DNA from: Chionis minor
Lineage: Eukaryota > Chordata > Aves > Charadriiformes > Chionididae
Reading direction: 5' to 3'
Length of the DNA: 64,000 bases
Assembly (NCBI GenBank): GCA_013398295.1
Contig: VZSF01005545.1
Location: forward strand, 35,739 to 99,738
Shown here: one piece after another, positions 1 to 12,776 of the stretch
Position numbering within the stretch: the stretch's first letter is position 1
Layout: each line of letters begins with the position of its first letter
Notes under the pieces: generated by a model
What the model was told of the DNA's origin: nothing
The model's database searches: none
Seen by the model: only the letters and a program-made list of their open reading frames with translations
Program-made: the position numbers and the translations under genes

Positions 1-3000
1 CCTTGACCTATAGAAAGTGATGAGCATTACAGCAATGACAATAGAGAGAACATGATGGGAAGTTTCAGTACAGAGACTCACAAGGAAATGTAGGAAAATT
101 GATAAATATTGGAAATCACTGATATAAAATATTGCTCTTCCTTCAAAGCAAAGCCACAGTGCACTATGGAAGAAATTCCAGTTATTGCATCTAATTACTA
201 AGAAGTGGAAATCACCATGGGTTTTTGTTTCTAAATCCAAACTCTAATAAAAAAAAGAACATCTACACAGAATATTCTGGTGAAGCTTACCTGAAATATC
301 ACATTGATTTACAGGGTATCATGCAGCCTGGCAGAAATTAATGCTCAGTAAGAAGCTTAGAGAGAAGAAACTGAAAACATGAGAGGGCTACCAATATTTA
401 TTTGTGAAATGTCCCAATTATGTATAGCTTTATCTAAAGGATAAAGAATTTTCCTCTAACGTTTCCTCCTGATAAGGTTCAGGTCTTGAATCGGCAGTGC
501 ACTTAAAAGCAGTTTTAAAATTTCTTTCCAGTTAGGGATGGATTTTAGCTTGCATTTCTGTGATTTGCTGAATTAAAAAGAAAATTACATGAGTACTTAA
601 GGACGTATAAAGTTATGAAGGGGTCAGAGTGCCATGGGGTACCATGGAGAAAATATTTAAGATGTTCAATAAAATACATAAAAGAAGGAAAAAAAGCTGA
701 ACATGGAAAAAGTTAGAACATGGAAAAATCCAAAAGAAAATACATAATATTTGACAATATTTAAAGCACTGGGAAATATTTTATTCTGTCTGGAAAAGCA
801 ACGATCTAATACTAAATCTTTTCTTTCTGCCAGATGCAATGATATATAATTAGATGTAGGGATATACATCTTATTATAGACAACATCTAATTCATACATG
901 TTTATATCAATTGAATAGGAGCTGCTATACTCTGGAACTTACTCTGAAGACTGAATACTAATAGAAGATTGAACAGGCACTGAGCTGGGAGGTTGTAATG
1001 GAACCTTTTGTAAAGATAGAGAAAGGTGAATTTTGGCTACCGAAACAGTGAATATTGAGTCAATCTAATCTAAGTCTTCCTAACCTGATGTATCACCATC
1101 TCAAAAACAAATGCTTATAGCTGCTAGCTAGTGTTTTTTGTACCTTTACCACTCTGGGAAGATGACTGTTCCCCACTTCACTGCTAAAATGATTGTTAAT
1201 CTCCTCCTTTCCATATAGCTTCAGGGCCAGAATTACTGACAGCTAAGCACACTCAGAGAGGTCTTGGGGCTTCCTGAAAGCTAAAGGCACCAGAAGCTAA
1301 ACCACTTCCAACTTACCCAAAAATTGTTTTTTCTGTAGTTGTTTATGCTTCTCTTCTCTATCTAGGATATCACAAAGACTCTGTGTTTTGAATGCACAGT
1401 GAGCAAGCAGGTTTGGCTGTGAGATTTTTAGAGGAGACTGCAGTGGGCTCTGTGAGCCGAAGTAAAAAGGACTGATGTAGTGTGAAATTAGAGTTGTAAG
1501 TGATTAACACAATGGAAAGGTTCTGCCCTATAACTCTTCAATGACCTTCAGATCTGATATGAAAATGTGTGACAAAGCAGATCAAGGAGAATTGTACGGC
1601 TAAAATGGAAATTCTCTTTCACAGGGAATATATAAATTATTGAAGCATTGATTATATCTGTATTTACCACTCAGCTACCTTAGTCTTCTTACCCCCAGGT
1701 TTTGTTTTCTGCTTCTTTGGAAGGCATTGGTCTTTCTGAGGTAGTAAGGAGAAGCTCTATCCTTGTTTCCAGCAAAACATGCCAATTTCATTGAATTTTT
1801 TGTAATCTGCCACTGAAGTTTGATGATGGCTTTATTGCAGTCTTTGATTTTGGATGATTTAAAGAGGAAAAACTTTATTCTTCCTTCCTTTTCCATTTGG
1901 GTCAATAGAAGATTCCAGTTCAGCCAAGTAGATAAATACATATGTAATTTTACACACCTGAGTGCTCATGCTGACTTCATTTACCACCTTTTAAGGTTGA
2001 TGTAGAGGACAGTACAAGTCTCCTTGACTTCTTTTTCAAATGGGTGTGGGGATTTGATTTTTTCTAGCAGGTGGGTCAGGCATAAACCCCCACAGCAACT
2101 CAGCAAGCTTGGCATCCTTTTATGGCTGCCTACCTTCTGAGGAGCCTTACAGCATTGGTATGTGCATTAAATCATGTAAACACTGACCTGCAGGTGTGTG
2201 ACATGGAGCTCTTGAATGGGTCTGTGGATGTTCTCGCTGTGTTGAAGCCAAGCAACTTCTACTCAAAACCGGAATTTTCTACCACAAAATGGTGAGTGTG
2301 AGAAGATCAACTGCTAGTTTAAAATGGATGCAAACAGTGGTATCTGTGTATAGAGACATATTCAGATTTCATTAAAGTGATCTGGAAAATATTGTCTCTA
2401 ACACAACCAAGATGGGGGTGTGGGCTGAATTCTGACAGTGAAATTCGAAGTAGGCTGTGCAGAGCAATATGCATTTAAGTGCATTGTAATGTTAAAAATA
2501 CCTTCACTTCTATGGTGATTTTAATCTTATATAGAAATGTGTTCAGTTAAACAACTGTTTCTTCTCCTTCACTTTTATCACCATTGATAGAATAATAATA
2601 ATCAGGAAACAGATACAAAAGTAAAGCCAAGCTGTTAAGAAGCTAAACCACACAAAATAATAGTGTTTTCTGTGGCTGCGCTTTTCTTCATATTTTCTAC
2701 TAATAATTTTTATTATCCATAAACGACAGTACTTTTGAAGAAAAAAGCAAATATTGTGAAGGTGTTTCCATAAACATTCATTCACCACATGAAATGTATT
2801 GATGCTATTATTTCTTGCCCTGGTGGGTGTGCTTTAACAGACAACTGTGTATTAGTATGATGCTGGTAGAAAGAGAATTTTAAGCTTCCTCAATTTCCCT
2901 GAGAAAAAAAAAAAATTAAAAGAAATCACACAGCTTTCCCACATGCTAATTGGCCAATTAGTAATGGCAAAATTATCAGGTGATTTATGAAATAACTCAT

Positions 3001-6000
3001 AAGTATTTATAGACATACACAGTGAAACGCACACGAACAAATTCCGGTTGGCTAAGCAATAAATAAAGGAAAATAACAACCTGCTTGGTGACATCCTTAT
3101 TGCTACATTCAAATTCAGCTATGCAGTTCTCAGGCAACAAAAGTATCAAACACAGCAGAAGTGTATTTGTATTGAAAGGAATCACTGTGGTGTTTATGAT
3201 AAATGAAATTTTAGAGCAAGTGACCAAAGCAAAACCCTCACAAATGGTATGACAATATATTGAGCCCAAAGAAGCCCCAGGCCCTATAACTTGTCACAGA
3301 ACTAAAGTTTACTTGCTTTGTCCGTTTTCATGCAGGATGCGATCACCTGTGACTGTCTCCATCTCCCCAGGGTACAAAGGTGAGGATCATCCCTGCTCCA
3401 AGTGCAGCAGGAGGAAATTCAGTTCCCAAAGCATGGACACTAATCTCCATGAGCTTGGGACTCAAAACACTAAAACACTGTGACGGGAGGTGGTAAAAAG
3501 ACAGATTTGATAAGGAATCAAAAGCTTTGGGAAAGCATGGCACAATCCAGGATCTTCATCCCTGTTTTTCCAAGGGCACAGTTCAGTTTATTGAGACCAT
3601 CCCACTTTAGACCATAGGAGGTACCCCAAATCCCACCCTACAAGGGTCAGTCTCCCCAAAGTGACTTGATGGGGAGCCTGCAGAAGCCACAACCTTTATT
3701 TGCAACTTAGCCCCCTAATAGTTGCGTAACATGTCTAGTTTCCCAAAAGAGAGGCTATGAATTTAAGAGCACAACAATTTATGATACTATAAATATTCCA
3801 CCTGGTCAAAAGCAGTGTCTGGTTTGAAGTGAAATAAAATTGCTTAAGAAGCTCATAATCAGAAGTCCTTCGTCCTTTCATCAGCTGCACTTTAACTTCA
3901 AAATAAAAACTCACTGTGATGGACCAGCAACAATAGGAAATGTTTGCATTAGGATTCCTAGCTAAGCAGATATTTTCTGATAAAGCACCAGGGCATAAAT
4001 TTAATCCTAATACAAACTGCTAAGCTGGGTATTCATCAGCCAAGTCCCATGCCAAAGAATTCTCCCAGTCACTATGTCACACAGAGGGGTGATGCTCTGG
4101 GAGCTTTCGGCGAGTGCTGTCCAGGACTAAACTTCTGTTGGTCCAGGATGAAATCTTGGAGCACACCTGCTAAACAACAAACTTGAACATCTCAATAGGC
4201 CCTTCAGTCCTCTGTTTCATTCCTCTTTTCTTCCTCTTCACTGATCTGCTATTCTTTTTATTCCCAAGTTTGTGTTTAAAAAAAAAAAAAAAAAAAAAAA
4301 AGTGTGGTAAGAACTACCTCCATCCCTGGTTTAACCTAATTAAACTTAATAATAATATTAAAGCAAGCATGCATTTTCTTCACAATGTCTTGGCTTCTTG
4401 CAGTATCTTAGCTTTCTACATTATTTTGTAATTTATTCTAAAATCCATTAAAGGCTTAGTAATTGCCAATAATGAGCACATTATCACGAGTATTCCTGTA
4501 CCCAAAACCTTTAAAATAGAATAGGTAGGAGGGAAAAACAAAACTAGCAGGTGATTGTTGCAAATGATTGTTGAAGCTGGACCCTAATGTCTGTTCATAA
4601 TTCTTCTGATGCTATTAATTCTATCACATTAATTCTACTGATATGATGAGTTACTTGCGCTTTCACTAGGAAATTTGAGGAGGAGGTCAGGCCTCAAATA
4701 TTTTCTTTCTTATTAGAGACTACAGAGATAATCCAGGGTTTATGGAGTTTTTTGGGCTTTGAGGCAGTAGCTACTGATGGATAAAATGTTTTATGTATTG
4801 GAAAGGGAAGGAAAACAGACAAAACAGAGCAATGCATTTCTGCACAGTCTCTTGAGCAAAAAGCATAAACGTCTGGTTATTATTTCTGATTTGCTTTCAA
4901 CTCTTCAACTCAAGTTTAAAGATGCTACAGAGAGATTAAGCCTTAGAATTGTCTGCCTCAGATGTTATAGATGTAAATGTATTTCATTAAAGGAGGAATG
5001 TGTTTAAATAGGAAAAGTAATCAAGTGAAATCTCAGCTCATAGACATCAATAGAAGCTTTCACGTTGCTTTCAGTGGAGCAAGCTTTTCACCAAGACATT
5101 TCATTTAAAAATCAAGTCAAAACCTCTTTCTTTTTTCTCACATCTCTGTATTTCAGAAAAAAATGAGTCACTGAAGCTCACCGAACAAAGAAATATTAAA
5201 ATTCCAAACGAATCTTATTCAACTATATAGCTATGCCAGTGAGAGAGAAAAATGTTTTTGGAAATTTCCCTACATGTTAGCACTATTATTAGCTGTAGCC
5301 CCTAGATGGTGCTACTACAAACAGTCTTGAGAGTCAGCCAAACATAAAGGCAATTAAAACTAGGAAAAACTATTTACCAGTTGTAGTGAAGTTTGCACCA
5401 AAATGTACCTTGTTCTTTACCTGAAAGTCTGTGCTGAATATTTTTTGTTTTAAGGGAGTAAGGAGTGTGCAGAAGTCATAGTCATTGTCACAGAAATGTA
5501 AAGAAAGGAGAGATCTTTGCATTGCAGAACGTAATTTCTTTTCCGTGGCTGGCTATTAGATGGATTAGGTAATAAACAAAGTGTAAAGGAAGGAGTGTGT
5601 TGTGCCAGCAATAATTGTACCCTGCTGAAAGTGGAACTTGGAAAGAGTGCTCAGGTGAATTCCTCAGTGGGAGACGAAGACATGTATACACTTATGCCTA
5701 TCCTAGAAGACAGCGTTAGCCAATGTTGTCTTTGGACATCATAAATTTGTGTCAGAAGAAGCCACTCAGAGGAAATACAACTGATAATCCATTGTTCTGT
5801 ACGTTATTCACCTGCATACAGTGAATGCAAATCAAATTGAAAATATTCTCAGTTGCAGTCCTTTTGTAGTCCTTTTGCCGAGTATCTTTACACAAGGTTC
5901 TGGGGGAAAAAAAGGTCTACTGAATCTATGGCAACATAAGATCCATCATCTACAGGATCTTTATTTTATACCGTTGTGTCAGAACACCAGAAGTTGTAAG

Positions 6001-6546
6001 TCATAGTTGTCATCAGTGTCTTAGAGTACTTGACAGGTTTCCCTGTTCTTTCTCCAGTGACATTTTGACATTTTGGAATTTTTATTCTGATCTGTGAGAG
6101 TGTACATGAATGAGTAGCTCATGTGTAAGTCATGAGACAAGACTGAACAGCAAGAGCAAAGGCCAGCAGTGGTATCAGAGATGAGCTCCCTCCCTCCAAT
6201 CTATAAATGCATAAAGCAGTCTGAGTATGAGTAGGTAAGATACCAACTATATAAAATACAAAAATGTACAAACAGCTACTGCATATCTACCTAGAAAACT
6301 CCATTCCCTATATAACTGAGAAGAAGAAAAACAGCTAACATTAAAAAGCACAATTTTTTAAAGTGAAAATCATATTAAAAGAAAGAGAAACATCAAGACT
6401 TGTTTGAGAAGTAGATCTGAGAAGTCTGAAGATCTCATGTTTAACAATAAATCTGGGTGGTATCAAGTGCCAAAGGAAGGAAAACATCTAGAAAAGCTAC
6501 ACAAGCATCACATTTTTACAGGCTGAGTTAAAAGAAAATTATTATG
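1..6546. other. AT-rich non-coding DNA, no gene recognised
   Basis: No gene, RNA gene or recognisable transposon is visible here. Open frames are short, lie on both strands and resemble no family known to me. The visible simple features are an A-rich run near 2904-2915 and an uninterrupted run of 24 A at 4278-4301. The part at 3260-3740 is somewhat richer in G+C than its surroundings. It includes a 44-base segment (3336-3379) bounded by AG before and GT after, considered as an exon and rejected for lack of support. Confidence 0.6.
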
Positions 6547-7440
6547 TCACAGAGTCACAGAATGTTAAAGGTTGGAAGGGACCTCTGGAGATCATCTAGT
6601 CCAACCACCCTACCAGAGCAGGTCCACCTACAGCAGGTTGCACAAGATGGCATCCAGGCGGGTTGGAAATGTCTCCAGGGTTGGAGACTCCACCACCTCT
6701 CTGGGCAGCCTCTGCCGGTGCTCTGCCACCCTCAAAGAAAAGAAGTTCTTCCTCAAGTTTAGATGGAACTTCCTATGGTCAAGTTTGTGCCCGCTACCTC
6801 TTCTCCTATCACTGGGCCCCTCCTCCCGGCACCCTCCCTTTAATGATTTATAGACATTTATGAGATGCCTCCTCAGTCTTCTCTTCTCTAAACTAAAAAG
6901 ACCCCAATCCCTCAGCCTTTCTTCATAGGAAAGATGCTCCAGCCCCCTAATCATCTTTGTGGCCCTTCACTGTCCCCTCTCCGGCAGTTTCCTGTCCTTC
7001 TTAAACTGGGGAGCCCAGAACTGGACACAGGACTCGAGTTGTGGCCTCACCAGGGCAGAGTAGAGGGGGAGGATGACCTCCCTTGACCTGCTTACCACAC
7101 TCTTCTTGATGCACCCCAGGATGCCATTGGCCTTCTTGGCCACAGGGACACATTGATGACTCATGGGCATCCTGTTGTCCACCAGGACTCCCAGGTCCCT
7201 CTCTGCAGAGCTGCTTCCCAGCAGGTCAGCGCCTAACCTGTACTGCTGCATGGGGTTATTCCTCTCCAGGGGCAGGACCCTACACTTGCCTTTATTGAAT
7301 TTCATATGGTTTTTCCCTGTGCCACTCTCCAGCCTGTCCAGGTCACACTGAATGGCAGCTCGGCCTTCTGGTGTGTCAGCCACCCCTCCTGGTTTCATGT
7401 CCGCAAACTTGCTGCCCTTCATCTAGGTCATTGATGAGTC
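6547..7440 (-). mobile_element. CR1 LINE, 5'-truncated, minus strand
   Basis: This is the 3' part of a CR1 non-LTR retrotransposon lying antisense. Its 3' end is at the left, where the plus strand begins with a TCACAGAGTCACAGAATG-type motif followed by GGAAGGGACCTCTGGAGATC, the reverse complement of the standard CR1 tail. The element continues through the C-terminal part of ORF2 and is truncated around 7440, just upstream of the reverse-transcriptase catalytic motif. 5' truncation of this kind is typical of LINE insertion. It is one of the best preserved copies in the window and so probably among the younger ones. The right boundary is approximate. Confidence 0.93.
6628..7422 (-). pseudogene. 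CR1 ORF2 C-terminal fragment (reverse transcriptase end), one internal stop
   Basis: On the minus strand, frame from 7422 down to 6628, the translation matches the end of CR1 ORF2. It starts at the KFAD part of the catalytic region and runs through recognisable landmarks such as CRVLPLERNNPMQQYRLGAD, VAKKANGILGCIKKSV, LYSALVRPQLESCVQFWAP and REVVESPTLE to the normal C-terminus CNLL. The frame is open except for one TGA at 6967-6969, so the two apparent ORFs are one frame of about 265 codons with a single nonsense change. Upstream, a short deletion just before the (F/Y)ADD-type motif shifts the frame, and the second aspartate of that motif is replaced. The fragment cannot encode an active polymerase. 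It belongs to the LINE, not to a host gene. Confidence 0.9.
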
Positions 7441-8135
7441 ACATCTCTACCAAACCCACCCATATGAATAAGGATCCGTTTTAGAAAAAAAAAAGTTAAA
7501 AATTAAGTTGTCTGTAAAATTCTATTGCTTTTTTGTACATCCTGATGTAATTGCCATGATTATGGGCATTTTTAGCTTTGTCTGTTCTTTAATTTGCCAT
7601 GAAAAACCTGCAATCCCTCTTAGAGTGGAAATGAAAGACAGGAGGACATAAGCAAAAATGACAGGGACGTGCCCAGACTCAAAGGGTACTTCATACAGTA
7701 CCCAGCCAAAGATTTTTAAAGCATTTTCTAAAGGCTAACCTGTCTCTAGTCCCTTCTCCCACAATGACTATAATGTTACCGAAACGAAGGTCATTCTAGT
7801 TGAGCAAAGGGCAAAACACCACAAATATTTCTTTGCAGTATGATGGATAACACAGATCAGAATTTTTTCCATGTATCCCTTGTACAGGATCTATAGTGTG
7901 AGACTGGGATGTAATAATGTATACCCAGTCAACTTTGTATTTACCTCCGAGGTAGAGCAGTGTTACAGCTACCCTCAGGGAAACTCCCTCCAAAGACATG
8001 GGGAAGTTTTCCTGACTGCATCTCCTGGTCCTGGTCAGACCACGTGCCAGACTGGGTGAGAGCCAGAGCACCAGCAAGCACATAATCTGCACTGAGCAGT
8101 AAAGTTTAACATTTCTAACATACAAACCCAAACCC
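7441..8135. other. Unique-looking DNA between two CR1 elements
   Basis: About 700 bases separate the two oppositely oriented CR1 copies. I see no gene, transposon or simple repeat beyond short A-rich stretches. A minus-strand frame reaches across 7796-8206, but its start of similarity to anything begins only inside the neighbouring CR1, so it is treated as chance. Confidence 0.55.
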
Positions 8136-8685
8136 TCTTTTGCCCCTGTACTCAGCACTGGTGAGGCTGCACCTGGAATACTGTGTTCAGTTTTGGGCAC
8201 CATCACTCCAAGAAAGACACTGAGGGGCTGCAGTATGTCCAGAGAAGGGCACCAGAGCTGGTAGGGTTCAGGAGTACAAGTCTTGTGAGGTGCGGCTGAG
8301 GGAACTGGTGTTGTTCAGCCTGGAGAAAAGGAGGCTGAGGGGAGACCTTATCACTCTCTACAACTTCCTGAAAGGAGGTTGTAGCGAGGTCGGGATCAGT
8401 CTCTTCTCACAAGTAACAGGTGATAGGAAAAAGGAAATGGCCTCAAGTTGCACCAGGGGAGGTTTAGATTGGATATTAGGAAAAATTTCTTCACCAAAAG
8501 GGTGGTCAAACATTGCAAGAGGCTTCCAAGGGAAATGGTGGAATCATCATCCCTGGAGGTATTTAAAAGACCGGTAGGTGTACTGTTGAGGGACATGATT
8601 TAGTGGTAATTTGACAGTGCTAGATTTATGGTTGGACTTGGTGACCTTAGAGGTCTCTTCCAACTAAAACGATTCGATGATTCTA
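8136..8685 (+). mobile_element. CR1 LINE, 5'-truncated, plus strand
   Basis: This CR1 3' fragment is in sense orientation. It opens with sequence matching the ORF2 segment around CTCAGCACTGGTGAGGC. It passes through the conserved stretch AGAAAAGGAGGCTGAGGGGA and ends in a 3' untranslated part and tail with GGTCTCTTCCAACTAAAACG followed by GATTCGATGATTCTA. The 3' part, with GACATGATTTAGTGGTAATT, differs from that of the 6547-7440 copy, so it belongs to another CR1 subfamily. The left boundary is judged by loss of similarity and is approximate. Confidence 0.92.
8290..8577 (+). pseudogene. CR1 ORF2 C-terminal remnant with frameshift
   Basis: The first half of this frame reads as CR1 ORF2 ([20 protein letters not shown], then [12 protein letters not shown] and SQVTGDR). 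Immediately after the GDR segment the reading slips. From about 8430 the CR1-like protein continues in a different frame, as shown by the DNA being collinear with CR1 while the peptide of this frame is not. A one-base deletion relative to the family explains this. No function is expected. Confidence 0.75.
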
Positions 8686-11600
8686 CTATTGCTTTGAGAT
8701 AATACTGCACTTCAAAAGGAAGGCTGAGCCTGGTTCCCGCTTAATCAATACCAACACAGAGGTGCAGATAATTCCCCCTCTACAAGGTGCCTTGAGAATA
8801 CAAAACACAGGACAGAGCATGGCTGGCTCTCCTGTAGTCCTCTCTTTCTTATGCTTTGCAGAAATGAGGCCCACACCCATTGCACAGTTTAATACTGCGC
8901 TCCCATGGTGTCAAAGCTGAAAACACAAGGATGAGATTTGAGGTTAGCCGGATTATGCTATGGCTATAATGGTACAGCCCTTGGCCATGCTGCAGATAAG
9001 GTGCAGCGTGAGTGACACAGCATGAGAGGGTTGTCCAGTGCTTCAGGTCCAAGATCTGCTTTCCCCCATGTTATGGCTTTGACTAGGGCCAGCATTGAGT
9101 ATGTAGAGAAGTAAAAGAAATAGGTCTATTAGAAAATGATCCTTTTTCTGTACGTCTCTCATTCTGGGAATCCATTTGGGATTTCCTAGGTAACAGGTAA
9201 GGCCAGTTATAAGGATAAGTGGCAGTTTGAGATATTTTTGTCTCCTAGGCCTCTGGCACAGATTACAGTTAATGTTACTGATATGACAGAGTTAAACATG
9301 GGTCCATCTCCCATTATTAGGAAACTCATCTTCCCATATTAATATTTGAGGCTATAGGAAAATGTTTTTCCAATATTCATTTTTGAGGCTATAGTGTGAC
9401 TTTGACTCCTCATTAATGACTGGAAAATGGTATTACACACGTGGCCAGTCACTCAAGGAGAAGAGTATGACTGTGTGCATAAAAACCAGTGAGTTTTCAG
9501 GGTGGGACTATCTGGTGTAAGTTTCTGACAGCCAGCTACAAATACTATTTTGGATCCAAGCAGTTTATATCACTCCACATCGTGTAACTCCGATCAGATG
9601 AAGCTCTGTGTCCACAGTGTATTTCCTTTCTGCCTGCTAGGGTTACTGAGCAGTTGTCCTACCTTCCTCTATTACTCAGCTGCCAATGCTGAAAATAACT
9701 TCCATGAGTCATACAGCTGGTGCTTTGATACCTGTATACTCAGCCTCCACAACACTGCTAACTGAAACCTGCAGATGCTTAGAGAGAGGCTCATGAGATG
9801 TTGGCATTCTCAAAAAAAAAAAAAAAAAAAAAAAAGGGAAAAAAGAGCTGTTCCCACAAACACTAAATGTAGTCCCAAAGCAGTACACAGTTCCTTTTAC
9901 AGAAATCCCACGTGAGCTAAAGTGAGATAAAGATACTTGTTCCTATGTGAGCTGCTTACTCTGTGTACAGAAACACGCTGTGTGCTAAGTTCAAAGCCAG
10001 GACTATGATTTTACCAGAACACACTGAGGAAGGATTAATGTCAGAGTTTGTGTTTGCGAAAGCATTTCTAAAATGAAATCAAATCATTACACTTGGTGTT
10101 TGTAGAGCACAAAGGAAAATGCATTGAGTTTTAAAAAGATGGGGTCAGACTTTTAAATACAGACATCTAAATTGCAAGTTACACTAAAAAAAACCCCTAA
10201 CCATTAGTTTATGCAATCTAAATAAATGAATGTCTATGTATTGTTTTCAATCTTATTTAGATGTGTACAGTATTCTTTAGGATTATACATATTATGCACC
10301 CATAAAATACCTTTCCCTCATCTGTCTAGGTATTGTAATGCACTTATCCTCTTCTACATGTTGAAAGATGTCAGTATCACTACTCTTTGTTCTGCTGGCT
10401 CCTCTTTGACAGCAACATATGAAGCCACTAACCCAGTTAAATGGGAACCCTAAAGCTCAGATGGGCATAAGAAAGTAAGACAGAAAGAATAATCCTCCTA
10501 GCTTATATGATACAATGTGGTCATTCAGAAAAAAATTGTGGTTTTTCTCTGCCAAAGCTGCAAATGGATATCCGGTCTTAAAGGGCTGTGTTCCTCTTTG
10601 TCTTGTAGACCTGGCAGATCATGAGGATGTTAGCATTGAACACCAGAAGGTAACGCAGACTTCCAACCTGTCTGATCAAGTAGAAGAAGGTGTGAAAAAA
10701 AATAAGAACTCCAAATCTAGTATCAAGGTAGTGTCTAATAGCTAGACTCCCAGTATTCCCTTAGCTTATACAATATGAAAATCATGTCACCATAATTGCA
10801 GCAAAGGACATCAGGAGTCTGAGGCAATTTAGAATAGTAAGAGGTTTCTCAATGCATAAAAATGTGTAAGATTCTCCTGCTTTGAGTCACAACTTACACC
10901 TACTTAGTGTGGCTATAAAATAAAAAATTCACTTTAGATAGAAGGAAACTAGAAGAATTTTCAAAAAATAGTTAACGAGATGTTCTAGGAAGTCCAGGTG
11001 GGAGGACCCTATAAGACAATTTGTGACATCAGCACTCAAATCTTTGGTTTAATCTATTTGTGGAAAAATGTAAGTTACTCCAAATATAGAGTCCTAGAAG
11101 TTATTAATACAAAACTAAAGTAAATAGAAAATCAGACCTATTTCTTGTGGTCAAGCATTCTAGGAAAATAGTACAAAAGAACAATTTATCAGCATGTCCT
11201 AAAAAGGATGATGAAAATACATTCAGGTAGCATGCATGACACTAGCTTTTAGCAACAATGCTTTAATATAATGGATGTCACTTTACACTACAGGCAATAG
11301 GCACACCTGATGTTTTAAAATCCAGTTCTCTTCAGCTCATTTACCTATTAGTAAAATCTAACTTGCAACAGAACAGAAAGTAAAACAATGAGTATAAAGA
11401 TTTCCTTAAATCTGAATGGTTAAAAGGTTTTGATAAACTGGGTAATATTAAATTGGTATGATTACTGTGTGCCCGAAAGTAAATCTGCAGCTGGTTTAAA
11501 TGGCTCTGTGTTAACAGACACCACTGGAAGATTCGGTAGATAGATTCTGTGCAAATGAGAACAGCCCTTGTTGCTGTTCATCTTCAGCAAGCATGCTAAA

Positions 11601-12048
11601 TAAACAAGTGGCAACTGTTTAATATGTAATAACTTTCTTTTCACTGTCTTCTAAAATCAACTTGAATGCTCATTAGGGAACCTAAACTGAGATGTGTTAA
11701 TAGGAGTGTCACATTTTCAGGCGATAACCTAACCATTAGCACGTGTCACTGATACAAATCTATTTGTTAAGCTACATTATAATTCTGAAAGAACTTGTAA
11801 CCATAATAGCAATAAGCCTTCTTGTAAATAAGCTGCTTGTTTGTGACTAGGGGGAGCAGGGGGATACAAATCATGGCTTGTTAGCATTATTTTGGAATTT
11901 CTTACTCTTTTCTGAAATGTAAAATGTCCCAGGATTATATATTCCAGTTATTTAGCATTTTTCAGTCCAACAAATATATTCTGAAAACAGCTGCTAGCAC
12001 AAATTTAGTATAAACAATCATGCTCCATTTTCTGTGCTGATGGACCAC
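8686..12048. other. AT-rich non-coding DNA with a 24-A run
   Basis: No established gene or transposon is seen. There is an uninterrupted run of 24 A at 9812-9835. It could be the tail of an ancient retroposed sequence, but the upstream bases do not resemble a known mRNA or SINE. An exon-like segment at 10609-10689 is listed separately as a weak hypothesis. The remainder is unremarkable. Confidence 0.55.
10609..10689 (+). other. Exon-like segment, 81 bases, hypothesis only
   Basis: A pyrimidine-rich tract ending in TTGTAG (AG at 10607-10608) precedes an open segment. That segment ends before AAGG|TGTGA, with GT at 10690-10691. A second possible donor lies at 10650-10651. The 81-base version is a multiple of three, starts and ends in the same codon phase (phase 1), and would encode an acidic peptide containing DLADHEDVSIEHQK. 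I do not recognise the protein. Such acceptor and donor pairs arise by chance in long introns, and no neighbouring exons can be linked. Treat it as a candidate to test, not a gene. Confidence 0.15.
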
Positions 12049-12365
12049 TGTATTGGGTTTGCATGGCACGGTCTTGGTGGTGAGTGGGGCTTCTGAGGTG
12101 GCTTCTATGAAAAGCTGTTAGAAGCTTCCCTCATGTCCAGCAGAGCAAATGCCAGAGAGCTCCAAGATGGACCCACTGCTAGCAAAGGCCAAGCCCACCA
12201 GCAACAGTGGTAGCACCTCTGGGATAACATAGTTAAGAAGGGGAAAAAAACTGCACAACATCAATTACAGCTGAGGAGAGCAGTGAGAATACGTGAGAGC
12301 AACACCCCTGCAGTCACTAAGGTCAGCAAAGAAGGAGGGGAGGTGCTCCAGGCACTGGAACAGAG

Positions 12366-12776
12366 ATTCCCCTGCAGCCCGTCATGAAGACCATGGTGAG
12401 GCAGGCTGTCCCCTTGCAGCCTATGGAGGTCCATAATGGGGCAGATATCCACCCGCAGCCCATGGAGGACCCCACACCAGAGCAGGTATATGCCCAAAGG
12501 ACGCTGTGCCCCCATGGAGACCCTGTGCTGGATCAGGCTTCTGGCAGGACCTGTGGCCCCATGGAGAGAGGAGCCCACCCTGGAGCAGGTTTTCTGGCAG
12601 GACTTGTAATCCCCTGGGGGACCCATGCTGGAACAGTCTGTTCCTGAAGGACTGCACCCCATGGAAGGGACCCACGCTAGGGCAGTTCACGAGGAACTGC
12701 AGCCCATGGGAAGGATTCATGTTGGAGAAGTTTGCGGAGGACTGTCTCCTGTGGGAGGGACCCAACGCTGGAGCAG
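12366..12776 (+). repeat. Degenerate tandem modules inside the LTR
   Basis: Within the LTR, a module of roughly 45-65 bases recurs about eight or nine times in degenerate form. Each copy contains variants of CCCATGGAG, then CCCACGCTGGAGCAG, then CAGGACTTG or GAGGACTG. The copies differ in spacing and sequence. They keep several frames open for 100-150 codons, which accounts for the overlapping ORFs here. Number and exact borders are estimates by eye. Confidence 0.6.

Noticed and set aside
3336..3379. 44-base segment with acceptor-like TGCAG before and GTGAGG after
   Set aside because: The tract before the AG is weak, the length is not a multiple of three, the peptide is unrecognised, and no partner exons are seen.
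4278..4301. 24-A run as the tail of a processed pseudogene
   Set aside because: The upstream sequence has no resemblance to an mRNA or SINE, and no target-site duplication was found. The equally long run at 9812-9835 was rejected for the same reason.
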